Part shown: one piece after another, positions 1-9,041 of the stretch | Layout: each line of letters begins with the position of its first letter | How positions within the stretch are numbered: the first letter of the stretch is position 1 | Source: Craspedostauros australis | Lineage: Eukaryota; Bacillariophyta; Bacillariophyceae; Mastogloiales; Achnanthaceae | Assembly: GCA_026770025.1 (NCBI GenBank) | Contig: JAMXDE010000003.1 | Coordinates: forward strand, 2,666,001-2,730,000 | DNA: 64,000 bases | Direction: 5' to 3' | The notes under the pieces: generated by a model | Told to the model about the DNA's origin: nothing | What the model saw: only the letters and a program-made list of their open reading frames with translations | The model's database searches: none | Translations under genes and position numbers: made by a program

Positions 1-1926
1 CCACGCTCCACCGGCCTTCTGTTCGTACTCCGCCCACAGCCTGGCCTTCTCGAGCGTGATCAAACAGCGCCGGCGCCAGTTCCACACCAGCTCCTTCTCC
101 GCCTTGATCAATTCGAGGTGGTTGACAAAGTTGGATTCGTCCGCAAACGCTGCACCCTCGACCGTGGCCATGTCCACCATGGAGTCCTGAACGTGCAACG
201 AACGTGCATCGCCCAACGCCGGCGAGGAGCAGTTCGCTATGGACAGGGGAAATCGCATTGCTCCGCGTTGCTGGCGGTACTTATTGTGATGCATCGCCAT
301 CTGGTCGTCGCTGACATTCTGCCATGCACCGTCGCCGCACAGATCCGTTCCGAGCCATGCCCAGAGCGTCGTTGTGATGCGAGGTCCGTATTGCGTCGCG
401 TGATCATTCTTCGTCTCCTCCTGATCTGAAAACAGAATGCTGACAGGGGTGAGAGCGACGTCCATCGGATGCGGCAGGTCGTAGGGATGCGAGCAACGGT
501 GGAAGAATGTTTCCACTGATTCTGATCCCAACAAGTCGATGCCCTCTCGTGACACAATCCATTCACCTGCGGTTTCATCGTTCATCATTCATGATGGATG
601 ATCCAGTGATACCGAAGAAGTGAACAAGTACAGCAAGTGGAGCGATTGTTGAGTACAGATTGAGAATCACGCATAGTCATTGAAAGAAAGTGATTGCCAA
701 TCCAAGATATATGCTGGTCGGTGCTTCAATGGTAGATGTTGCAGCCTGAAATAGAATCCGACTGAACCCGTGACACAAGACGCACCTTGCCCCCGAATCC
801 CGTTGAGCACGTCGCTCAGCCATTCCTGCAGCAAGGATTCATCGACTTCCGTCAGAACGTCGTTCAAATCGCCCGGAATCCCTAGCTTGATCGCGAGACT
901 GGGAATAATCAACGCCCCCTGAAATTCATGATGCAAGGCCTGCTCCAGCCAACAGAAATGCGACAAGGATCGCAGCGTGATGTTTGGATCCGTGTACTCG
1001 ACCGCGTCGTCATCGCGACGGAAGGAGACGCCGACTCGGTACTTCCATGACTGTTCGTCCCATTCGGCCGGTGAGACGTGGACGCGCCATGGCATGACGG
1101 CGTCGATGTGCTCGCGGCCGAAGGGGCGGTTGAAGAACTCCTGGACGAACTGCTGCGATTGTGATATTTGGTGCTTGGGTGGTGGTTTGCCGTCGCCCAG
1201 AGACGATGCTCTGAGGACCGTTTCCGCATTGTGGCTGACGGGGACGGTGGATGGAGCTGGTGAGCTGGCGGTTCCACCGATGAGCGGTGCGTCCTTGGCA
1301 TTCGATGCGGGTTCCGCAGCGTTGGACGATGCATCCAAGGGCGGCGCCGCCCTGAGGATGGACTTGAGGCCCTGCTTTGCCTTGGACTTGGAGCTGGCCT
1401 TGTTGTTCTTGTTCGAAGGACTGGCGCGTGGGCTCTGTCCTGGCTGCCTCTCCGGGATGTACATGACCTTCTTCGTGCTGCCGCGCTTCTGCGTGGGTGA
1501 AACAACGCCGCTCTTCCTGCCTTTGGAGGCCGTCGGCGATGAGACGCCAGTATCCGCCGGCCAGCCATCGGGCGTGGCTGCTCCGAATGGATCCGTTCCG
1601 AACGCATCGCCGAAAGCGTCGCTGGATTGCTTCGAGCTCGCAGCATTGCTGTTGCTGTTGCGGAACAACCGCGTCCTCCACGTCTTCTTCTCATTGCCGA
1701 AGCCTCCGCGAGAGGCCTTCTTTCCTTTCGCTGGGGTCAGGTCGTCTGACAGCATCACCGGGCTGGATTCGGTGGATCTCAGCAACGACACTTGTCCCTT
1801 CTTTGATGGAATGCGGGCTTTCATCATTCTTGCCTGCTTCCGATACTTGTCACTCCACTGGATTGCACTGGATTGTATTGGAGTATGCTGTTGCTGCTTT
1901 GCTCTTTGCAGTTGACGCCTCTTCAA
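1..1926 (-). CDS. PX-domain protein, sorting-nexin-like (two exons seen, 3' end off window)
   Basis: Exon 1 is 1926-786 and exon 2 is 566-1, continuing past the left edge. The 219-nt intron has donor AAG|GTGCGT and acceptor CGCAG|GTGAA, both in phase. Without splicing, exon 1 would read to a stop at 667. Residues about 1-265 are basic and Ser/Lys/Pro-rich. Residues about 270-385 match a phosphoinositide-binding PX domain: 'DPNITLRSLSHFCWLEQAL' fits the family's R-Y-S-D-F-x-W-L core, followed by 'GALIIPSL' and a W-L-x-x-V-L helix that crosses the splice junction. Downstream residues (ELIKAEKELVWNWRRRCL, then LEKARLWAEYEQKAGG) are helical and charged like a BAR-type sorting-nexin C-terminus, but that is inference. 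Expected role: membrane binding in endosomal sorting. Start: first ATG after in-frame stops, 23 nt from an AT-rich palindrome. Confidence 0.72.
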
Positions 1927-1948
1927 ACACTCCGGAGTAGAAGACCGA

Positions 1949-1969
1949 AGTATTCTATTATGGAATACT
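1949..1969 (-). promoter_or_regulatory. AT-rich palindrome just upstream of the PX gene start
   Basis: Seven-base perfect arms (AGTATTC at 1949-1955, GAATACT at 1963-1969) enclose TATTATG. The element contains TATTCTATTATG and sits 23 nt upstream of the PX gene ATG at 1926. Similar elements lie just before the starts at 29781, 33431 and 35900. A core-promoter or 5' UTR role is inferred only from this recurrence. Confidence 0.4.
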
Positions 1970-2991
1970 ATAGCACTCTATACTGCCTTCCACGAGTGGC
2001 TATGCTGTGATCCACTTCAGTCTTCGTCTCTCTGTTTCAAATGGATCCGTGAAGCATGGAGACCCTGGTATAGTCGTCGTGTGATGGTGTGATGTGATGT
2101 AATGTAATGTAATATGATGTGATGCAATTCGAGTAGAGCAATGGGCAGGGACAACACCGAATCACGCACTTGAGCAAGAGAGAGAGAGAGTGGGTATGTA
2201 TGTGCGGCTGTATCCAACCAACCAAGAACACGCTTTGGTGCAAGAAGGAATGAGCGTGAATGACGATGAGTGATGGAACGAGTGGACACTGAAATCGATT
2301 CTTGTTACTGCTGCTGTTGTTTGCGTTTGTGTTGGAGGGCTTTGTCGTGCAGAGGTGTCGGATTGGTTCTTGTGTTGCTGCCAATGAAAACGGCCGTTCA
2401 CAAGACTGGACTCCGCAACGCCCGGTTATTTTCACATTTGGCGGGTATTTGGACGTTACGTACACCGGGCGATCTCATCCACTCTTGTGAGACAGGGACT
2501 CTCTTGTGCGCGATTCTCAATCAGCAACAGGCCACAGGCAACAGGGACAGGGCAACAAGAACGACGCCGTTTCTGCCACCGCCAACATCGTCGCCATCGC
2601 GTCTTCCTCCCATCCAAAGGAAGGACGCAAAAGCTACCAGCACTCGCCACACGCTCCTGCATGCGCTGTTGCATCAAGGGACTTTGTGTCGAAGGTCGCA
2701 GCATCGTGAAGTCATGTGACAAGCAACAAAAACAATACTCAAAGTGCGAGAGTACTCGACCCTTCATGAGCATGCTCTGCGAACACCATTGAAACGCGTG
2801 CACATGCAGCGATTTGTTGCTGTCTCGCTCACGAAGAGTCATGAGCAAGAGGGGAGCCATTGGGATGACTCGAGCCAACAACAACGAGGCACGAAAGTCT
2901 TCGCGCGTCCACCACCAACATGATGCTGTTGTCGCCGCCGCGTCGCTGCCACCATTCATGATGAAGTATGCACATGTCATGGGAACTCATG
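1970..2991. other. Intergenic DNA left of the transposon
   Basis: About 1 kb with no recognisable gene. It holds a GATGT/AATGT-like run near 2085-2130 and a (GA)n run near 2175-2190. Open frames on both strands are short, overlap one another and resemble nothing I know. Joining the two outer flanks of the transposon (removing 2996-15084) gives an open reading that stops within about 20 codons, so there is no sign that a gene was interrupted. Confidence 0.6.
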
Positions 2992-2995
2992 GTAT
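2992..2995. repeat. Outer target-site duplication GTAT (left)
   Basis: GTAT lies directly against the first base of the left terminal repeat. An identical GTAT lies directly after the last terminal repeat at 15081-15084. It is therefore read as the duplication made when the outer copy inserted. Four bases can match by chance, but the inner CTAG pair gives the same length. Confidence 0.7.
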
Positions 2996-3032
2996 GAGCC
3001 CCCCGAGTGAGTCGACCACTCGTTTGAAACGG
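2996..3032 (+). repeat. Left 37-bp terminal inverted repeat
   Basis: Identical in reverse complement to 9001-9037, 12931-12967 and 15044-15080. It holds GAGTGAGTCGACCACTC, which is itself nearly self-complementary around GTCGAC and could hold a transposase site. Identity stops sharply after GAAACGG. Confidence 0.9.
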
Positions 3033-3379
3033 ACCTCCAGAAATTTTCTCTCCTACATACTAACCAAGCACATATTCGTAATCCTTGTAGGTCTAATACA
3101 AATAATTAACCATTACATTTTTGAATCAGATCCTACTTTAAGTTTTATGGACCGATGGATATGCGCAATTTTCGATCTCTTTCGTGTTTCGGCCTCTTGC
3201 CTACGACTACATCGATCCAATTTAACCCTTTGCTGTTCTTTGTTTCAGCGACTGTGTTCCGATTTTGAATTGTTTAGTCTCTTTTTCAGGTGTTCGGATG
3301 AGACCATCCAACAGTCCATCCACGATAGCAATAGTTGTAGAATATTGGGGGAAGCGGCGCATGCGTGTTTACGTTAATT

Positions 3380-4800
3380 ACACAATGTGCTTGTCCAATC
3401 CGTCATCGACGTCACGAAATTGGATACTTCGTCATGAAACACCAATGATATCACGATGCGCAACATCATCAGGTCTGCTTCGTCGTGGCGAAGTGGTTGA
3501 GTGGGGTTGGTACTCCTCGAGTGTTTTGTGTCGTGGTCTTTTTGGACAGTCGGTACAATTGGAGGTAAATCTCCACATCCCCCAACATGTGAGGCCAGTT
3601 GAGAGTGGCAAACTCGACACACCAAGATGAAAATGGAGCCACACCAAAAAAATACCACAATGGCCGTCGAACGGCATGCTTGGCGCCGCACCAACCAGCC
3701 GGCCAATTCAAGATCCAAGCACATCGCCGTCACCGCCACGCAACGTTTGGTGGGTAGACGAGCGGAGGCGGGAAGAGAGGTTGATTTGGGGCCGTCGTAG
3801 GCCCCAGAAACACGATCACAATTTGGCCCCAAATCGGCTGGTTGGTTTTGGCCTGTGTGTGGCACACACAGGCCATATCAGCGCCTTCGGATACTCAAGA
3901 TGCCTCAGGAAGGCCAAGACGAAGGCACCCACGAAGTTTGAGGCTCGCGGAGCACCGGGAAGGTGTCCGCGCGGAGAGAAAGGTGGTTTTGAGGAGTTTT
4001 GGTTGGGGCTCGCCTGGCACCATTCGCGTGGCTTTGGCTGTGAGGGGCGATGGGAAGACGCCCCTCAATCACCAAGCCACCCATACAAGATGCGTGCGGC
4101 ATCAATTGGAGATGCACGTCGTGAAGTGTGCGCCACGGAGACGGTGTACAAGAGGCTGCAGCTGACCATATCTGCAGAATGGTCGTTGTTGGTGGGAGCA
4201 AGAAATGCACCACCACATCATCTTGTGGAGGTGCATCACGTCCGCCATGCACTCCCAGCCCAGTCTGGATGCATCCACGTGTCGCCATGGAGTGTGGTAA
4301 TGCACGAGGAGCGCTTGGAGGGGGTGAAAGGATCGTATGGACGAGATACGGATCCATATCTGAACTGTATCCACATCGAAACTGATTTTTCGAAAACGAT
4401 CTGTTTCGGTGTGTGGCTGCATTGCTGCATGCAGAGCCAATGTCTGAGGCCAACCTTCATGGAGTGGATAGCTGGGGGGTATGCAGAGCGAATGGTATGC
4501 ACAGTTTGCTGAAATACAAGGATGATCATGATGATCATGTGTGCTCATTGGAGGGCAACATTGTGGCATCAACAATTTTTTCTCGGATCCACCACACAAC
4601 ACACAGCAAACCAACATGACTTCCACAATATTTTCTATACTCATTTAACTGCAATATTCTGATTAACAGATAGCCAGGCGTCTGAATGCAATGTTCATTT
4701 TTAATTTTAAGTGATGTGTTGTTGAGATATAGCATGATAAGCAGATATTGGATGTGCTTTTTGGACGGCCTCTAGACTCGTTTTAGTAGCCTGACCGGGC
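3380..4800. other. Non-coding, hairpin-rich left part of the transposon
   Basis: About 1.4 kb between the left subterminal region and the transposase stop. No frame here resembles a protein I know. It contains several inverted repeats: GATTTGGGGCC (3783-3793) with GGCCCCAAATC (3825-3835); 12-base arms at 3850-3861 and 3863-3874; GAGGGGCG (4042-4049) with CGCCCCTC (4059-4066). The same DNA appears inverted at 11163-12583. Confidence 0.6.
3850..3874. repeat. Perfect 25-bp palindrome with one-base centre
   Basis: GGCCTGTGTGTG and CACACACAGGCC flank a single G. The palindrome lies beside a second stem (3783-3793 with 3825-3835), so the two could fold as adjacent hairpins in RNA or as cruciforms. 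Copied at 12089-12113. Confidence 0.8.
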
Positions 4801-4846
4801 ACCCACAAATCTCCACAACTAGTGTTATCGCGGCGACGCACAACCA

Positions 4847-7800
4847 TCACAAAATTTCCGTCCCATCATCCAACACAGCCTCACTTTCTGCATTCACCTT
4901 TGCTGTGTGAGCATCACACCACCTCTGATTCTCCAATTCCTCTTCCTCTCTCTGCAACTCTTCTTCTCTTCGTTCCTCCTCTGTTGCAGCTGGCGCATTG
5001 TGGATCGCCACGATTTCAGATGCTGCTACTTTGCTTGTTGGGTTGGTGTTGGTTTCCGCCTTGATGAGAGCGGCCTGCTTCTTGTCCTTGCGTTGTTTGG
5101 CGTTGTACGCTGCAGACAGCGACGCTTTGACGCACATGGGATTTGCGTGCAGTTGTACGTACCAGTCAGTTTTGGTGCTGTTGTCGTTCATCAATTGTTC
5201 GTGTGCTTCGTGTTCGGATGGTCTGTTTTTCGGGTCCTTCGCAGACGCTTCACTGATGTCCTTCAATTTGTCCGCGATGTAGTCTGGTAGTTTCGCGTTG
5301 ATCCGTACGGTTTTGCTCGCCCAGCCTGGCACTGCGAGTGGTGGGTGTTCAGTTTCGGCGGTCTTGTCCTTCAACTCCGCGGTGTTGTCGGACGGCAGAC
5401 ATCGTTGTGCGACTTGGAGGACTTTGCCGAACACAATTGCCTTGCTCTCTGCCGCTGTGCGCCCGAGTTTTCGCGTCTTGTCCGTCTTCCTGAACGATTC
5501 GGACGTTATCGGCAGCTTGTCGGACTTGCATGTGTGAACAGCGACAACGCCCAGCTGTTTGATGATCCAGCCGTCCCATTCAGCACTCTTGACCACGACA
5601 TCTTCCGTGATACCAGACGCTGCCACCAACCGCGCCTGGTCATCGTCATACTTCACCTCGTGAGTTTGACGTACCTGTTGTCCGTTCGCGCGGAATCGTC
5701 GTTTTGGTGCGCCAGGAAGCGTGGTGATGTTGCCTTGGAGGGACGACGCGTTGACCAGTACCGTGGTGGTACCCGCGATGTTACCAGCTTTCAGTGCAAG
5801 GAAGAGTTGGAACGGGGTCTTGATGTCCTTGCCACTTTGCACGTATTTTCGCAGTACACGGGTGATGTACGCAAAGTGGGTGTCCAGCATGCTCTTACCA
5901 GTTTGGGCCTCTGTGTAGATCCATGCGATGATTCTGGCCGCCTTTCGTGTCGCAAGGTTCTTGTTGAGTACCGATGTGATGAGCGCGATGTGCTCATGAC
6001 TGGCGAAGCAACACGCGTTATTGCTCTGTTGGATGATTTCAGTCACGGATGGGAGAATGTCTTTGACCGTTTTTTGCAGGATGTCAAGTAGTCCACCAAC
6101 TTGAAGTGTGTCTTGCGTCGGTCTTCCGCCGACCACAATGTCGATGAACTGATAAGTAAAAATGTCGTTGCGACACGTGATGACCATCGCCCCAAGCAGT
6201 GACATTCCCTTCTTCCCCCAATATTCTTGTTGGGCTTCGCTTTGGCCTGTCGGTAGAATTTTTTGCTTATGGTCGAGTACCACATAGGCTCTTTCAGGCT
6301 TATCATTGAGCTCGGATTGATAAAAAGCGATTTGTCGGAATTGCACTTTGGCACGCACTTTGTGAGCCATGTAATTAACGATTTCGTCGGAGAATCCCGG
6401 TGCCGCCGCAAGCATTGATTGCAATTCGTCTGTGTGTTCTGCGAGTTCGTTGTCCTTAAGCATTGTGACAAAAGGAACAAAACGATCATCCACAAATCGC
6501 ATTGCTGCGCCACAACGGTTGCATACTTTACGTGGTTGTTCGCTTGCGGTGGTCACAGGAATGTCATTTGTGATGATTGGGATGTCGTTTGTGATGGTGG
6601 TGGTCTTCTTCCGCTTGTGCTTGTTGGTGCGTGGTTTGCGTTGATTGGTTGATGTGGATGTTGCCTTCTTCTTCTCCTTTTTGGTGGTGAGAGCGAACGC
6701 GGCCGAATGCATTGGATCGTCACACTGAAGCTGCATGTGGGAGGCGGTGAACTCCCATTTGAGGAACACAACAAGCAGTTCGAGTGCATGCAAGAGAGAA
6801 TCGGCTGTGCGCACATGTGGCGCGATGACGTCATCTGGCTCGTCGTTGTCGCTGTCGCTCTTGTCATTGGCATCGTTTTGTTCCTCCTCGTCTGCTTCAT
6901 ACTTAGCCTTCAGGAGGTCTACTAGGCGCGAAATTGCCTGTTTGAGTTTCTCCGTCGCCATCCAGAAGTAGCTCTCGAAGGAAGAAAGGCCCGTCTTGAT
7001 CTTGCTTTTGCGTGTGAGTAGGTGGGTCATGGTGGTGAACGCAGGCATTCCCACTGGGCTGTTGGTCGTTGATGTGTACATGCCGAATAGTTGTTCGATA
7101 GTCGTGCTTCCTCGATCGAACACGGGGACATTTTCGAATTTGACGCCTCCGTACTGTACCGTGTGACTCAGGCCTGCCTTGTACGTAGCGGTGGTCACAA
7201 GGAACGATGCCACAGCAGACAGATCGCAAGCGCGCACGCGATACTGGAGAACCTTTGGAGGGATGCTTTCGCCATGACTCAACATGTCATAGTAGCGACG
7301 CAAGGTGCTTGCCTGGCTTTGTGTGACGATGTCGCGTTTTGGGAGCATGCGCGCCTTCTGTTCCTCCGATAGTCCATGTGCATGCCTTTCCAGGATAGTA
7401 GTGCACAGTGCGTATGGCGCAGACACGGCCAAAGCAGCTCTCACCGTGCGGGATGATTCGGATTCTCCAAGCAAACCCAGGGTGTAGAGGTTAGATGCCA
7501 ACATCACAGGAGGAAGCTCCACGTTGCTGCGTATGTATGTAAGTACCTGTTCCATCTGACGAGTTGGCATGTCCTCCTCTGGGAGCAGGACAGTCCAAAG
7601 TGCAGACGATAGGACACTCCACATCTGTTTCACATAGCTCCAGATGGTCCGATCGTGTGTGCCTGCAAGAACGAATCCTTTCTTGGGCATGTGGTGCAAC
7701 AGTTCTGGATCTAGGTTAGATCCAAGCACTGCAATCACATCGACGATGGCATCACGCCTCCAGTTTCCCGCCTCTTCTGGATCGTGCCCGAACTGGCCTC

Positions 7801-8359
7801 CTCTCCTGTTCCTGCTGGCACGTGTTCGTTGCTCCTTGCCGTTGTCCTCGTACGCGCTGTCGCTATCGCTAGAGGCATCTGCGTAGCCCCCAGCAACAAC
7901 AGCATTGCAGCGACGAGGGAGCCTCGCTGGTGGGGTCGGCGCGACAGGTGGTGCAACGTCAGCTGCAGCATGGGGCGGCGCGTTCACGATAACGCTCACC
8001 ACTGCTCCATCGCCGACACCTCGTCCCTCCGAACGCACCTCGACGTGGGAGTCGTCGTAGACGCATCCGTTGTTGTCAAGGATGTGAACGTACACGTGCA
8101 GCTCGCGAGCGTGCGCATGCATACCGTTCGGGACGAGGTTGCCATCCGCTGCATGCATCGGCTTCACATCCATCACTCGCGTGATGGTGCTCTGCTTCCT
8201 CAACGTAGCGGACGGCTTGTCGGGCAACAGTTGCTCTGCAGTCGGCAACAGGAATCCCTTCGAATCGAAGGGAGCAGACACAGGGTGAGCACGTGGTTTC
8301 TTACTGGGGGAGGGGTTGGCATCGTTGGAGAGGGCCTTGGGGGTGGTAGAGAGAGGCAT
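4847..8359 (-). CDS. Transposase of the composite element (intact, 1170 aa)
   Basis: This is the only long gene of the element and is uninterrupted from ATG 8359 to the stop at 4847. Order: Ser/Pro-rich N-terminus; an alpha-helical region of unknown family (about 200-475); an acidic stretch (about 480-510); a basic, NLS-like Lys/Arg/Thr stretch (about 570-600); a C-x2-C pair (KVCNRCGAAM, about 613); then a DDE-type core. In the core, 'YVVLDHKQKILP' (Asp about 696) fits the first acidic residue, 'QSNNACCFASHEH' (about 779) sits where related cores have S-D-N, and 'TEAQTGKSMLDTHF' (Glu about 817) fits the last. The C-terminus is a Glu/Arg coiled coil. The DDE reading is from pattern, not search. 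The Asn at the second position is odd and occurs in both copies. The gene is interrupted in the sibling copy at the codons for SRL/VDLL. Confidence 0.82.
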   Translation of the reverse strand: MPLSTTPKALSNDANPSPSKKPRAHPVSAPFDSKGFLLPTAEQLLPDKPSATLRKQSTITRVMDVKPMHAADGNLVPNGMHAHARELHVYVHILDNNGCVYDDSHVEVRSEGRGVGDGAVVSVIVNAPPHAAADVAPPVAPTPPARLPRRCNAVVAGGYADASSDSDSAYEDNGKEQRTRASRNRRGGQFGHDPEEAGNWRRDAIVDVIAVLGSNLDPELLHHMPKKGFVLAGTHDRTIWSYVKQMWSVLSSALWTVLLPEEDMPTRQMEQVLTYIRSNVELPPVMLASNLYTLGLLGESESSRTVRAALAVSAPYALCTTILERHAHGLSEEQKARMLPKRDIVTQSQASTLRRYYDMLSHGESIPPKVLQYRVRACDLSAVASFLVTTATYKAGLSHTVQYGGVKFENVPVFDRGSTTIEQLFGMYTSTTNSPVGMPAFTTMTHLLTRKSKIKTGLSSFESYFWMATEKLKQAISRLVDLLKAKYEADEEEQNDANDKSDSDNDEPDDVIAPHVRTADSLLHALELLVVFLKWEFTASHMQLQCDDPMHSAAFALTTKKEKKKATSTSTNQRKPRTNKHKRKKTTTITNDIPIITNDIPVTTASEQPRKVCNRCGAAMRFVDDRFVPFVTMLKDNELAEHTDELQSMLAAAPGFSDEIVNYMAHKVRAKVQFRQIAFYQSELNDKPERAYVVLDHKQKILPTGQSEAQQEYWGKKGMSLLGAMVITCRNDIFTYQFIDIVVGGRPTQDTLQVGGLLDILQKTVKDILPSVTEIIQQSNNACCFASHEHIALITSVLNKNLATRKAARIIAWIYTEAQTGKSMLDTHFAYITRVLRKYVQSGKDIKTPFQLFLALKAGNIAGTTTVLVNASSLQGNITTLPGAPKRRFRANGQQVRQTHEVKYDDDQARLVAASGITEDVVVKSAEWDGWIIKQLGVVAVHTCKSDKLPITSESFRKTDKTRKLGRTAAESKAIVFGKVLQVAQRCLPSDNTAELKDKTAETEHPPLAVPGWASKTVRINAKLPDYIADKLKDISEASAKDPKNRPSEHEAHEQLMNDNSTKTDWYVQLHANPMCVKASLSAAYNAKQRKDKKQAALIKAETNTNPTSKVAASEIVAIHNAPAATEEERREEELQREEEELENQRWCDAHTAKVNAESEAVLDDGTEIL

Positions 8360-8472
8360 GATGTAGCTGTTGGTGTAGAGTAGTGTTGTTTGCTAGTTCG
8401 ATGTGATGGTGTGCACTGGTCTGAGCCGAAGTGAGGACAGGAGAGCATGGGATGATGAGTGGACCATTCGTT

Positions 8473-8497
8473 GACAACAGCAACAACAACAACAACA

Positions 8498-8530
<33 letters not shown>

Positions 8531-8541
8531 GCTACTACTAG
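8473..8541. repeat. CAA/CTA trinucleotide microsatellite in the transposase leader
   Basis: A CAACAA run passes into CTACTA repeats about 115 nt upstream of the transposase ATG. The second copy (14519-14584) is exactly one triplet shorter. This is one of only two differences I found between the two elements. On the other strand it gives Val, Ser or Cys runs that are not real proteins. Confidence 0.85.
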
Positions 8542-9000
8542 TCTGACGAGAACGGGCATGGAGCGAAAGGGCGAGTGTGCAGGGCATTGGCGAGGACAGT
8601 TGTGAATGGAGCCAAAGTGTGGCGCGATTTTGCGAAATGATGGAGATGATGTGTTTTGTGTGATGTGTTTTGTGTCATGTGTTTTGTGACGAGCAGAATG
8701 CGGAATCAGGTGCCACATGCTAACGTGTAATTAACGCGTACCAAACCACCGGCACCTTCGGAAGCAAGTCCGTGACTGATCACCTCACGATAAATAAATG
8801 AGAACATCATCGAACCTTCTGCCAATAACAACGGGTTTTGTGCTGTTGGACCCACGCGACTAGAATGAACATATAGATCGATCCATAAAACTTAAAACAG
8901 GATATACATCAAAAATCGATCGGTTAATTATTTGTAAGAAGATTATAAGGATTACGAATATGTGCTTGGTTTGGATATCGAAGATGAAAAGTTAGAATGC

Positions 9001-9037
9001 CCGTTTCAAACGAGTGGTCGACTCACTCGGGGGGCTC
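9001..9037 (-). repeat. Right 37-bp terminal inverted repeat of the intact element
   Basis: Exact reverse complement of 2996-3032. It is followed by the CTAG duplication. Confidence 0.9.
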
Positions 9038-9041
9038 CTAG
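9038..9041. repeat. Inner target-site duplication CTAG (first copy)
   Basis: CTAG follows the right end of the intact element and begins the inverted left part of the split copy. The same CTAG is single, at 6922-6925, inside the intact transposase gene. This shows where the nested insertion occurred. Confidence 0.85.

Larger units (their letters stand above)
2996..9037 (-). mobile_element. Complete 6042-bp DNA transposon with TIRs and transposase gene
   Basis: The element is bounded by identical 37-bp inverted repeats (2996-3032 and 9001-9037, outer bases GAGCCCCCC). Weaker matching blocks continue for about 170 bp, including AACCAAGCACATATTCGTAA and TTTAAGTTTTATGGA. It contains a single long gene on the minus strand (8359-4847), about 640 bp of leader on the right and about 1.8 kb of mostly non-coding DNA on the left. 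The 4-bp target duplication and the TIR are established here, but I cannot place the element in a superfamily. Sola, Chapaev and Academ are families I would test because they have short or 4-bp duplications; the match is not shown. Confidence 0.88.

Noticed and set aside
977-1915. 312-codon + frame opposite the PX gene
   Set aside because: Antisense shadow; the minus strand gives the PX domain and a good splice junction.
3480-3530. tRNA-like A-box (GTGGCGAAGTGGTTGAGTGG) inside the transposon
   Set aside because: No B-box or cloverleaf partner downstream.
3676-4512. 278-codon open frame, and several overlapping ones, in the left part of the transposon
   Set aside because: No domain, no transposon-accessory resemblance, and overlapping frames on both strands in the same hairpin-rich DNA. 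Treated as non-coding.
5345-6091. 248-codon + frame antisense to the transposase (also at 9872-10618)
   Set aside because: Shadow of the transposase gene, conserved only because the two copies are near-identical.
8200-8718. Frames with poly-Val, poly-Ser or poly-Cys in the element's leader
   Set aside because: Produced by the CAA/CTA microsatellite read in different frames. The same appears in the second copy.
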